NCBI GenBank assembly: GCA_041946865.1
Contig: JBHGBF010000257.1
Span: forward strand, 1-7,983
From: RPQK01 sp041946865
GTDB taxonomy: Bacteria > Acidobacteriota > UBA6911 > RPQK01
Direction of reading: 5' to 3'
Length of the DNA: 7,983 bases
Part shown: positions 1-6,517 of the stretch, one piece after another
How the letters are laid out: each line of letters opens with the position of its first letter
Numbering within the stretch: the first letter of the stretch is position 1
Notes under the pieces: generated by a model
Database searches by the model: none
The model's input: the letters and a program-made list of their open reading frames with translations, nothing else
Told to the model about the DNA's origin: nothing
Program-made: the position numbers and the translations under genes

Positions 1-73
1 AGCACCGGCCTCTCTCCTCGTTGCTGCCACACTCCGAACAAAAAACTGAGGGGTTACCGGGACCGGGCAGTAG

Positions 74-114
74 GGATTGCGGGTTGGCGATTGCGGACTT
101 AGGATTGCGGGTTG
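74..114. repeat. Short degenerate direct repeat cluster with GATTGCGG core
   Basis: The 13-mer GGATTGCGGGTTG occurs exactly at 74-86 and 102-114. A third, shorter GATTGCGG unit lies between them at 89-96. The cluster ends directly against the stop codon of the minus-strand gene at 116, so it lies in that gene's 3' flank. Such loose intergenic simple repeats are something I associate with Solibacter-like Acidobacteriota (recollection, not a search). No function is evident. Confidence 0.6.
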
Positions 115-115
115 A

Positions 116-796
116 TCACTCGAGCACCACGACCTCGTAGTCGTCCAACTGGGGAAGCACGAATGACACCGATCCTTCCTCTCGAGCGAGGGCTAGTGGT
201 TTTCGCAGCCGCACGGCCCGGGCGCGACTGAAATCCCCTCTGACTCCCACTCGCACTGAACGAAACGGGACCGGGTCGAAATACGCCGTGTCGGAGTGCC
301 CGGACAGGTTGACGAAATGGACCAGGGTGCGCCGCCTGTCGTGCTGCCGCATCAGCGTGACTTCGACCAGGGGATGAGCATCCGTTCGCAGCTGCCGCCG
401 ACCCGAAAGCAGATAGTCGATCAGGTCGGCCATGAAACCGGCGTGGGCGGGAGAGCTGTGGCGGAAATAAAGCGATCCGATATCCCAGGGGACGTAAGCC
501 AGCTCTCGACTGCCATGCTTCAGTAAACAGAGGCCCGGGATTCCGGTTTCCTGCTTGTCGACCCGGGTAGGATAGAACGCCACGATTCCGCCCAGGTTAA
601 AAAGCAGGGCATTGGCGCCGAATTCGGCGACCTGCCGGACGTGCCGTTTCGGATTCAGCACGGCATCGGTTTCGCGCAGATTGGTCTGGACCAGCCGGAT
701 CGGCTCGTCCATCCACCAACTGCTCAATGCATCGTCGGCCGCAGACCCGAGGAAACAGAACGCCAGAAGCATCAAAAAAGCCGTTGCCTTACCCAT
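116..796 (-). pseudogene. Secreted glycoside-hydrolase-like protein, probable internal deletion remnant
   Basis: The frame is open for 226 residues. It begins with a Sec-type signal peptide: MGK, then a hydrophobic run at about residues 5-18, with likely cleavage after the SAA at 18-20. Residues 36-79 (from VQTNLRETDA through EFGANALLFN to FYPTRV) resemble the extreme N-terminus of large secreted proteins annotated as hypothetical glycosyl hydrolases with a TIM-barrel or alpha-amylase-like fold. Residues about 82-226 (ETGIPGL, YVPWDIGSLYFRHSS, HPLVEVTLMRQ, VNLSGHSDTAYF, LPQLDDYEVVVLE) resemble the C-terminal region of the same proteins. As I remember them, members are roughly 600-700 residues long, so the barrel with its catalytic acids appears to be missing. 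The join lies near residue 80, about base 557. The ATG at 796 is supported by the signal peptide, but no strong ribosome site precedes it. It could be an in-frame deletion pseudogene, a natural short derivative, or an assembly join. Family assignment is from memory of motifs; catalytic activity is unlikely. Confidence 0.6.
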
Positions 797-861
797 CGAC
801 CCCGAGTCTAGAACATCCCGGGGCTACGGCTTACGGAGCGCCTCTGTTGCTACAAACATCC

Positions 862-876
862 GCCCCCTATGGGGGC
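862..876. repeat. Perfect 6-bp dyad GCCCCC-TAT-GGGGGC
   Basis: GCCCCC (862-867) and GGGGGC (871-876) are exact inverted repeats around TAT. The 3-base loop and all-GC stem would form a stable hairpin. No T-run follows on either strand, so this is not a canonical terminator. It lies 66 bases or more upstream of the leftward gene and about 230 bases upstream of the rightward gene. It may belong to a dispersed intergenic repeat or be an operator. Confidence 0.5.
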
Positions 877-1049
877 AAAGCCCTAAAGCCAACAGCATTG
901 CGCCTAAAGGCGAAACCACAAACAGATCGTGGTTGCTGCGCGATGCGGTGTTTCAGTGGCCGCAGGGGTTCGGGCGCCTCCGTCACGCGCCCCTGTTTGG
1001 AGAGCGCAGGGCGCCGGCAGGCGAGTGGGCGGATCGCCGCTCGGCTCAG

Positions 1050-1077
1050 TTGCTTTTCCGGTTGATTCATAGATAAT
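1050..1077 (+). promoter_or_regulatory. Candidate sigma70-type promoter for the Gfo/Idh/MocA gene
   Basis: TTGCTT (1050-1055) and GATAAT (1072-1077) are separated by 16 bases. The -10 hexamer matches TATAAT at 5 of 6 positions; the -35 matches TTGACA only at its first three. Transcription would start near 1084, giving a leader of about 20 bases that still contains the AAGGAGG site. The stretch is noticeably more AT-rich than its surroundings. This is inferred from hexamers alone. Confidence 0.35.
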
Positions 1078-1091
1078 CGGTCCCAGATAAC

Positions 1092-1098
1092 AAGGAGG
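1092..1098 (+). promoter_or_regulatory. Strong ribosome binding site AAGGAGG
   Basis: A full-strength AAGGAGG lies 5 bases before the ATG at 1104. It fixes that codon, rather than the in-frame ATG at 1116, as the start of the Gfo/Idh/MocA gene. It is by far the best Shine-Dalgarno site in the window. Confidence 0.85.
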
Positions 1099-1103
1099 CT
1101 TCG

Positions 1104-2654
1104 ATGGCAAAGGACATGAATCGCCGCAAGTTCTTAGGGTCGGCAGCCGCCACTGCTGCCGGGTTCACCGTACTCCCCCGGCACGTCCTGGGAGGAGGGG
1201 GCTTTGTTGGGCCGAACGACAAGATCAACCTGGCCCTGATCGGCTGTGGAACACAGGGGTTGCGCGAGATCCTTCCGATACTCACTTTACCGGAAGTGCA
1301 GGTTGTCGCAGTCTGTGATCCGAGCAAGAACGCGGTCGCCTACGTCGACTGGTCCAAGAACGGGCTTCGCGACCAGGTTCGTCGGGCCTTGAACAAACCC
1401 ACCTGGTGGGAAGGAAACAACGAAATCCCCGGCGGACGCGACGTGGTCAAGGAAGTGGTGGAGATGTACTACGCGGGAAAGACGCCTTCCGGCAGCTACA
1501 GAGGCTGCGCTTCCTATGCCGACTATCGCGAGCTGCTGGAGAAGGAAAAAGACGTTGATTCGGTCAAGATCATGACGCCCGATCACCTCCACGCCTATAT
1601 CGCCGTTGCGGCCATGGAAAAGGGCAAGAACGTGATGACCCACAAGCCGATCGCAAACCGGCTTGCAGAAGCGAGGCTCGTGATCGAGACAGCCCGCAGA
1701 ACCAAGGTCGCGACCCACTTCTCACCGGCCAGCGACGGCCAGCAGATGAAGGTTCTGAAGGAGTGGATTACGGACGGCACGATCGGCACGCTGCGTGAGA
1801 TTCACAATTGGTCATCGCGTCCGTTCTGGCCGCACTATGTCAAATTGCCGACCGACAAGCCTCCGATTCCGGCTGGCTTCGAATGGGATCTGTGGCTGGG
1901 TCCGTCGCTGGACCGACCTTATCATCCCAATTACACGCATGCTGTGTTTCGCGGCTGGTACGAGTTCGGCGGCGGTCCGCTGGCGGACATGGGGCACTAC
2001 AGCCTCTGGCCGGCTTTCATTCAGTTCGGCCTCAATGCGCCGATCAGCGTAGAGTCAACTCCAAGCCATTTCTGTGAAGTGGTAGACCAGGTCAGCCGCG
2101 CCATCAGGAACGACTACACCTACCCGGTCGCCTCCACAATCCGCTTCAAGTTCGCTGCCAAGGAAGACCGCCCGGCTCTCGATATCTTCTGGTATGACGG
2201 AGGCATCCGTCCGAGGACTCCTGAGGAGCTGGAGGCCGACAACAAAGAGCTCGAAGCCGAGGGAATGCTGCTCGTCGGCGACAAAGGCAAGATCCTGGCC
2301 GGCTTCCGCGGCGAGAATCCGCGCCTGATTCCCGAGTCGAAGATGAACGAGTACCGCAAGGCAAAGGGCCTGCCCGAGGCCCAACCCCGGGAACGCCGGG
2401 GTGCCGGGCCGGATCTGTCCAGAGACATGGTCTGGGTCAACGCTTTCCGGGGAGTGAAGCCCAGTTACGGAGACTTCCTGCTCGCAGGGCCGATCTCGGA
2501 TATGGTCAACCTCGGCGCCATTTCCTTGCGGATGGGCGGCAAACGGCTGGTCTGGGACGAGAAGGCCATGAAGATCACGAACCTGCCGGAGGCGAACAAG
2601 TACCTCGTCCGCGAATGCCGGAAAGGGTGGGAGCTGAAAGGACTGCAGTCCTAG
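1104..2654 (+). CDS. Tat-exported Gfo/Idh/MocA family NAD(P)-dependent oxidoreductase
   Basis: This 516-residue protein is of the Gfo/Idh/MocA family, enzymes that usually oxidise or reduce hydroxyl groups of sugars and polyols with a tightly held NAD(P). Residues 6-30 form a twin-arginine signal (NRRKFLG, then a weakly hydrophobic AAATAAG stretch), so the protein is probably folded with its cofactor and exported to the periplasm. The Rossmann fold starts at about 41 (INLALIGCGTQG, with GCGTQG at 47-52). The strand-ending acidic residue is in VAVCDPS, at D72. An insertion of about 60 residues (about 76-135, including WWEGNNEIPGGRDV) precedes CASYADYRELLE. PDHLH lies at 159-163. HKP at 180-182 stands where most family members have EKP. 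GPLADMGHYS at 291-300 corresponds to the usual GDMxxH active-site segment, with H298 the likely catalytic histidine. The start is set by AAGGAGG. Nothing nearby identifies the substrate; the divergent hydrolase remnant hints at carbohydrate metabolism. Family assignment is firm, substrate unknown. Confidence 0.9.
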   Translation: MAKDMNRRKFLGSAAATAAGFTVLPRHVLGGGGFVGPNDKINLALIGCGTQGLREILPILTLPEVQVVAVCDPSKNAVAYVDWSKNGLRDQVRRALNKPTWWEGNNEIPGGRDVVKEVVEMYYAGKTPSGSYRGCASYADYRELLEKEKDVDSVKIMTPDHLHAYIAVAAMEKGKNVMTHKPIANRLAEARLVIETARRTKVATHFSPASDGQQMKVLKEWITDGTIGTLREIHNWSSRPFWPHYVKLPTDKPPIPAGFEWDLWLGPSLDRPYHPNYTHAVFRGWYEFGGGPLADMGHYSLWPAFIQFGLNAPISVESTPSHFCEVVDQVSRAIRNDYTYPVASTIRFKFAAKEDRPALDIFWYDGGIRPRTPEELEADNKELEAEGMLLVGDKGKILAGFRGENPRLIPESKMNEYRKAKGLPEAQPRERRGAGPDLSRDMVWVNAFRGVKPSYGDFLLAGPISDMVNLGAISLRMGGKRLVWDEKAMKITNLPEANKYLVRECRKGWELKGLQS

Positions 2655-2674
2655 CCCGGTCATCGGGGACCGGG
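2639..2674 (+). terminator. Tandem hairpins at the end of the Gfo/Idh/MocA gene
   Basis: Two inverted repeats follow each other. AGGACTGCAGTCCT (2639-2652) is a perfect 14-base palindrome that runs into the TAG stop at 2652-2654. CCCGGTC (2655-2661) and GACCGGG (2668-2674) make a perfect 7-bp stem with a 6-base loop. The position just at the stop and between convergent genes fits a terminator that could serve both directions. No T-run follows on either strand, so it is not a canonical intrinsic terminator. Confidence 0.45.
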
Positions 2675-2713
2675 ACGTTTCGGGACGGCGGAAGGAAGGA
2701 TGAAGCGAGATCC

Positions 2714-2753
2714 AACAGAGCCGCAAGCGCAGCGCTTTCCAGCGGAGCGCGTC
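2714..2753 (+). repeat. REP-like 40-mer, copy 1
   Basis: This 40-base element lies in the convergent gap between the oxidoreductase and sbcC. It matches 7847-7886 at 39 of 40 positions in the same orientation. Its 23-base inner part (2724-2746) is repeated exactly, inverted, at 7957-7979. It contains the near-symmetric core AAGCGCAGCGCTT (2725-2737), an odd-centred palindrome. Intergenic location, GC-rich palindromic core and multiple copies in one window fit a REP/BIME-type dispersed element. Confidence 0.75.
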
Positions 2754-2755
2754 CT

Positions 2756-2783
2756 CCTTCATCCTTCTTCATCCTTCATCCTT
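2756..2783. repeat. TTCATCC simple repeat overlapping the sbcC stop
   Basis: CCTTCATCCTT-type units occur three times in succession, slightly out of step (TTCATCC at 2758-2764, 2769-2775 and 2776-2782). The sbcC stop codon (2776-2778, read leftward as TGA) lies inside the repeat, so the last residues of SbcC are encoded at its edge. Slippage here would change only the extreme C-terminal tail. Confidence 0.7.
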
Positions 2784-5700
2784 GGGGTCGTCCCACGACT
2801 TCGACCCGGCTGGTCCCCGCTCCCAGGGGAAGCACTTGCACCTCCGCCGGGAAGTGCTCGGACAACCCCTCGATGTGCGAAATGATCCCGATCTGGCGGT
2901 CCTGCAGCTGAAGCGCCTCGAGGGCGGCCAGAGCCGTCTGGAGGGCGGCCGTATCGAGCGCGCCAAAACCTTCGTCGATAAAGAGCGATCCGAGCCGGAC
3001 CCGATGCGACTGGAGCGAAGACAGCCCCAGGGCCAGGGCCAGCGAGACGAGGAAAGTCTCGCCGCCGGAGAGGGTATTAACCGGTCGCCGTTCATCTCCC
3101 ATGTCCTGATCCACGACCACTATCCCGAGCGGATCATGGCTGTCGCCGCAAAAGGGCTCCAGCCGATAGCGCGGCTTCAGATCGGCCAGATGCCGGTTGG
3201 CGTGTTCGAGCAGCAGCTCGAGCGTATAGGTTTGGGCAAAATTCCGAAAAGCCTTGCCGTCGGCAGAGCCTATGACCTCGCCCAGCTGAAGCCAGACGCG
3301 GCCTTGCTCCTCAAGAACGACCAGTTGGTCCGACAGCGCCTTGATTTTGTCCTTAACGGTCCGGGAGTGGATGATTCGGGCGCCGAGCTCGGCCTGCAGG
3401 CGGTCGAGCGCTTTGCGCCGCTCCAGCGTCTCACTGATCAGACGCTCCACGTCGGCGGCGCTTCGTTCCGGACGGTTGCGCTGGTGCTCGGCGAGTTGCC
3501 GCTCTCTCTCTTCGACCCGCTCTCTGACGCGCACTCGCTGTTGCTCGTACTCACTGATGGCGGCGCGCGTCTGGCGGCACCAGTCTTCGCCTCTTGAGGC
3601 CAGAGTTCGCGCCTCCTCTTCAGTGAAGCTAAGACTCTGCAATTGTTTATCCAGGGCCCTGCGTCTGGCGTCCAGCTTTTCGCTGCTTGTTTCCAACTGG
3701 TCCGACTGGGATTCGATGGTCGTCTCGAGCCGGGCCAGTTCGGCCTTGGCTGCTTCCAGATTTCGCTCGGCCGCGCGTTCCTGGGCTCGAGCTGCCTGGA
3801 CCGTCCCCTCCAGCTCCTGACGCACCTCGGTGACCGCACGCCCGTCAAAAAGCAAGGCGCGCCTGGCGGCAAGGTCATTTGCCTCCCGCTTCCTTGCCAG
3901 CAACGCGGTTTCCGCCTGGACGCACTCGGCGGCTGCTTCACGGCTCTCGCGCTCGCGGTACTCGACTTGGGCCTCGACCGACGAGATCTGGCGGCGGGCT
4001 TCCTCCAGCTGCTCGAGCTTCTTCTTCCAATCGTCCGCGAGGCTTCCGAACATGCGGCGGAGGGCGGCAGGGTCCTCGTCCAGGAGCGGGTAGTGCCGGC
4101 GCTTGGAGACGGGGCCGACCAGGCCGGACAGGCAGGAAAACGCCGAGGAAATCCTGGACCGGAGCCGCTCGCGGGTCTCCGTGGTTACCTTGAGCTGCGA
4201 CGTGCCCGACTCGTGACGGGAACGGGCGACACTCAGGTCTGTTTTCAGTCTTGAGTGAAGAGCCGAGTGCTTTTCGAAAATACGCTTCCGGGATCTTAAC
4301 TGCTGCACCGTGCTGCGCAACACGGCCTCTTTGTCACGGGCCAAACGCAGCTGCCTGCCGATGGTCTCCAGCTGGGATCTGGCCGCCGACAAGACCTGAG
4401 CGGCGGCAGCCGGATCGGGAAGTCCCAGCCGTTTGGCGCCTTCACTGATGACCGCGCGCAGCTTTTCGCGTTCCGGGGCGAGGACATCCAGTCTCTCGTC
4501 GGCACGGCTGATAGTGCGCTGGAGATGCTCGAGGCGAGCGTCCTGCTGCACTCTGCGTCCCTGCAGGACCGCGATCTCGCGGGACAGCTCTTCCCGGCGT
4601 TTGGCGCTTTTCTCCACCAGCTCGTCAAGAAGCGGAGCTTCGTTCGAAGCCCAGGGATGATCAAGGGCGCCGCAAACGGGGCAGGGGGTGCCCGGACGCA
4701 ACTCCGATCGGAGCTGCTCGATATTCGGTTTGCGGGAAGCGAGGGCGGTCCTCCAGGCCCGCTCCGCCTCGACTGCCGCTGCCTCCAAAGCCGGCAGGCG
4801 GCTGTCAATCTCGGCCGCCAGACGCCGGGTCTCGGCGGCGTCCTCAGCGGCATCGCCTCGTTCCGCCAGAATCCGGTGGGCCTCGTTCAGAAGCGCCTTC
4901 AGATCGGAGTTGTTCTTCTCGAGGGCTGCAGCCTCGTCTTGGCGGTTTCGGGTCTCTTGCTCGAAGCGGACCAACTGGTCCGGATCGAGCGCCGCGATCT
5001 CGGCTTCGAGCGAGGCTGAGCCGGCCTCGAGGCGTTCAATCTCGCCGTTCTCCGTGGCCAGTTCGCTCGAGACTCCCTCTTCCTTCCTGCGCAGGTCGTC
5101 AATGGTGCGAGCCAGCTCGTCCAGGCTCTGGCGGCTTTTCGCCTCTTCTTCCTTCAGCCTCTCGTACTGGAGGATCTGTTCGAGCCAATGCTTCTGTTCG
5201 GTAAAGAGCGGTGCCCGCGCAGAATTGGCTTTCTTGAACTCCTCCAGGTCCCGGGCCGTCTTTTGAAGTCCTGACAGGAGGTCTCGGGATGCGCGCAGGT
5301 TCTCCTCGGCCTGCACATTTCTCTGGTTCGCCTCTCGATGCCTTTTTTCGGCCGCGGTGAGGGCCTCTTCGGCCAGGCGCAACTGCTCGTCCAGCCTGAG
5401 CGCCTCTTCGATGAGCGGTTCTTTTTCCTGGCGCAGGGCTTCGGCCGCTTGAGCCGAGTTTCGCGCCAGCACGACCGCCTGCTCGGCGTGGTCCCGGTTT
5501 TCGCGCGCCTGGCCGGCCTCGTTTCGATGGGTTTCGAGGCCGGCGCTGAGCGCCTCGGCCTGATCCTTCAACTCATCGACAGCCGAAAACCAGGCGGACA
5601 GGGACAGCGCGCTCTCCGTTCGCGAAAGCTCCTTCTTCTGTTCGTCAATGGCCGGCGCCTGTGCGAAGACCGCGGCTTGCTCGTCCCGGGCACAGTCGAG

Positions 5701-6504
5701 CGCGCCTGCCAGCTCGCCTTCCCGGGTGAACCAGTCCTTCTCGCGCTCGAGCACCCGGACCAACGCCTCGAGCTCGTTGGCCTCTTTTTCGGCCTCTTCG
5801 AGCTTGCCCTGAAGCGCCACGACCTCCTCCCAGGGCACTGTCTCAAGCGCATCGATCTCGCGCTGCACCGCGGCCGCTTTTTCGGACTCGAGCCTGGCCC
5901 GTTCATAGGCGGCTTTGGACACTCGCCCGTAAAGCTCGGTTCCCGTCATACGTTCAAGCAGCGCCGAACGCTGGTTCGAATCGGCCTTGAGGAAGGAGGC
6001 GAATTCGCCCTGCGCGAGCAGGACCGCGCGCTGAAACTGGTTGAAATCGAGGCCGAGAATGCGGCAGATTTCGGCGCGGGTCTCGTTGAGTCCGCCGCCC
6101 AGCGAATCACCGGTTTCCAGGCAATGCAGCGTGCAGGATGGCTTCTGAATCGTACCCTTGGCCCGGCGGCGGGCCCGCCGGACCTCCCAGCGGGCCCGGT
6201 AACTGCGTCCGTCGTCCGCCTGGAAGTCCACTTCGGCAAAACCCTCCGTTGCGCCTCGCCTGAGCAGGTTTCGGGGATCGTCCGCCGGGAGGTCTTCCAA
6301 CCTGGCCTTGCTGGCTTCTGCCAGCCGCGGCGTCTGGTGAAAGAGCGCAACTGAGAGGGCATCGAGCAGGGTCGACTTACCCGAGCCAACGGGGCCGGTG
6401 ATAACGAACAGGTGAGCATCGCCCAGTGGACCGTTTCTCAGATCAAGCTCGAAGGGCCCGGCCAGACTGGCGAGGTTGGCGCCGCGCACCGCCAGGATCC
6501 TCAT
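2776..6504 (-). CDS. sbcC: SbcC, SMC-like ATPase subunit of the SbcCD nuclease
   Basis: This 1242-residue protein is the ATPase partner of SbcD. In the SbcCD (Rad50-Mre11) complex, ATP-driven opening and closing of SbcC gates the SbcD nuclease, which cuts DNA hairpins, palindromes and protein-blocked ends. The N-terminal half-ATPase has MRILAVRGANLASL, the Walker A GPVGSGKST (37-45) and the Q-loop region LAQGEFASFLKA (163-174). Two long Glu/Arg/Ala/Leu-rich coiled-coil arms (about 180-600 and 620-1080) flank the zinc hook CPVC (C608 and C611), close to the midpoint. The C-terminal half has the signature LSGGE (1145-1149), Walker B LFIDEG (1174-1179, D1177/E1178), the D-loop ALD and the H-loop ISH (H1210). 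All key residues are intact. It is somewhat longer than E. coli SbcC (1048), mainly coiled coil. I chose the ATG at 6504 because it overlaps the sbcD stop as ATGA and follows GGGGAGG. An in-frame ATG ten codons earlier would give an atypical Gly-rich extension. Confidence 0.95.
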   Translation of the reverse strand: MRILAVRGANLASLAGPFELDLRNGPLGDAHLFVITGPVGSGKSTLLDALSVALFHQTPRLAEASKARLEDLPADDPRNLLRRGATEGFAEVDFQADDGRSYRARWEVRRARRRAKGTIQKPSCTLHCLETGDSLGGGLNETRAEICRILGLDFNQFQRAVLLAQGEFASFLKADSNQRSALLERMTGTELYGRVSKAAYERARLESEKAAAVQREIDALETVPWEEVVALQGKLEEAEKEANELEALVRVLEREKDWFTREGELAGALDCARDEQAAVFAQAPAIDEQKKELSRTESALSLSAWFSAVDELKDQAEALSAGLETHRNEAGQARENRDHAEQAVVLARNSAQAAEALRQEKEPLIEEALRLDEQLRLAEEALTAAEKRHREANQRNVQAEENLRASRDLLSGLQKTARDLEEFKKANSARAPLFTEQKHWLEQILQYERLKEEEAKSRQSLDELARTIDDLRRKEEGVSSELATENGEIERLEAGSASLEAEIAALDPDQLVRFEQETRNRQDEAAALEKNNSDLKALLNEAHRILAERGDAAEDAAETRRLAAEIDSRLPALEAAAVEAERAWRTALASRKPNIEQLRSELRPGTPCPVCGALDHPWASNEAPLLDELVEKSAKRREELSREIAVLQGRRVQQDARLEHLQRTISRADERLDVLAPEREKLRAVISEGAKRLGLPDPAAAAQVLSAARSQLETIGRQLRLARDKEAVLRSTVQQLRSRKRIFEKHSALHSRLKTDLSVARSRHESGTSQLKVTTETRERLRSRISSAFSCLSGLVGPVSKRRHYPLLDEDPAALRRMFGSLADDWKKKLEQLEEARRQISSVEAQVEYRERESREAAAECVQAETALLARKREANDLAARRALLFDGRAVTEVRQELEGTVQAARAQERAAERNLEAAKAELARLETTIESQSDQLETSSEKLDARRRALDKQLQSLSFTEEEARTLASRGEDWCRQTRAAISEYEQQRVRVRERVEERERQLAEHQRNRPERSAADVERLISETLERRKALDRLQAELGARIIHSRTVKDKIKALSDQLVVLEEQGRVWLQLGEVIGSADGKAFRNFAQTYTLELLLEHANRHLADLKPRYRLEPFCGDSHDPLGIVVVDQDMGDERRPVNTLSGGETFLVSLALALGLSSLQSHRVRLGSLFIDEGFGALDTAALQTALAALEALQLQDRQIGIISHIEGLSEHFPAEVQVLPLGAGTSRVEVVGRPQG

Positions 6505-6517
6505 CGCGCCTCCCCCC
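6501..6517 (-). promoter_or_regulatory. sbcC ribosome site and ATGA overlap with sbcD
   Basis: Read leftward, GGGGGGAGG (6517-6509) lies 4 bases before the sbcC ATG (6504-6502). That ATG shares its last two bases with the sbcD TGA (6503-6501). This arrangement favours translational coupling and fits the need for fixed amounts of two subunits of one complex. Confidence 0.85.

Larger units (their letters stand above)
797..1103. other. Divergent intergenic region with small dyads, no gene
   Basis: This 307-base gap lies between two divergent genes and shows no convincing coding region. Open frames on both strands are short, have arginine- and cysteine-rich or otherwise random composition, and lack start-site support. 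It holds a GCCCCC/GGGGGC dyad (862-876), a CGCC/GGCG dyad (901-912), and a bulged inverted repeat at 987-995 with 1007-1014. A possible promoter and a strong ribosome site for the rightward gene are listed separately. A TAGACT hexamer read leftward (805-810) lies 8 bases before the ATG of the leftward gene and could be its -10 element. Confidence 0.6.

Noticed and set aside
612..1076. 154-codon plus-strand open frame covering the divergent gap
   Set aside because: It overlaps the signal-peptide end of the minus-strand gene, has random-looking composition and no ribosome site; the gap is better read as regulatory or repeat DNA.
2055..2762. 235-codon open frame on the minus strand opposite the Gfo/Idh/MocA gene
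   Set aside because: It begins in the REP-like repeat and runs antisense to a well-conserved enzyme; composition is Leu/Arg/Pro-rich without motifs.
5338..6354. 338-codon open frame on the plus strand opposite the N-terminal half of sbcC
   Set aside because: It is a shadow of the GC-rich sbcC reading frame: the opposite strand encodes Walker A and Q-loop motifs, and this frame has no recognisable domain or ribosome site.
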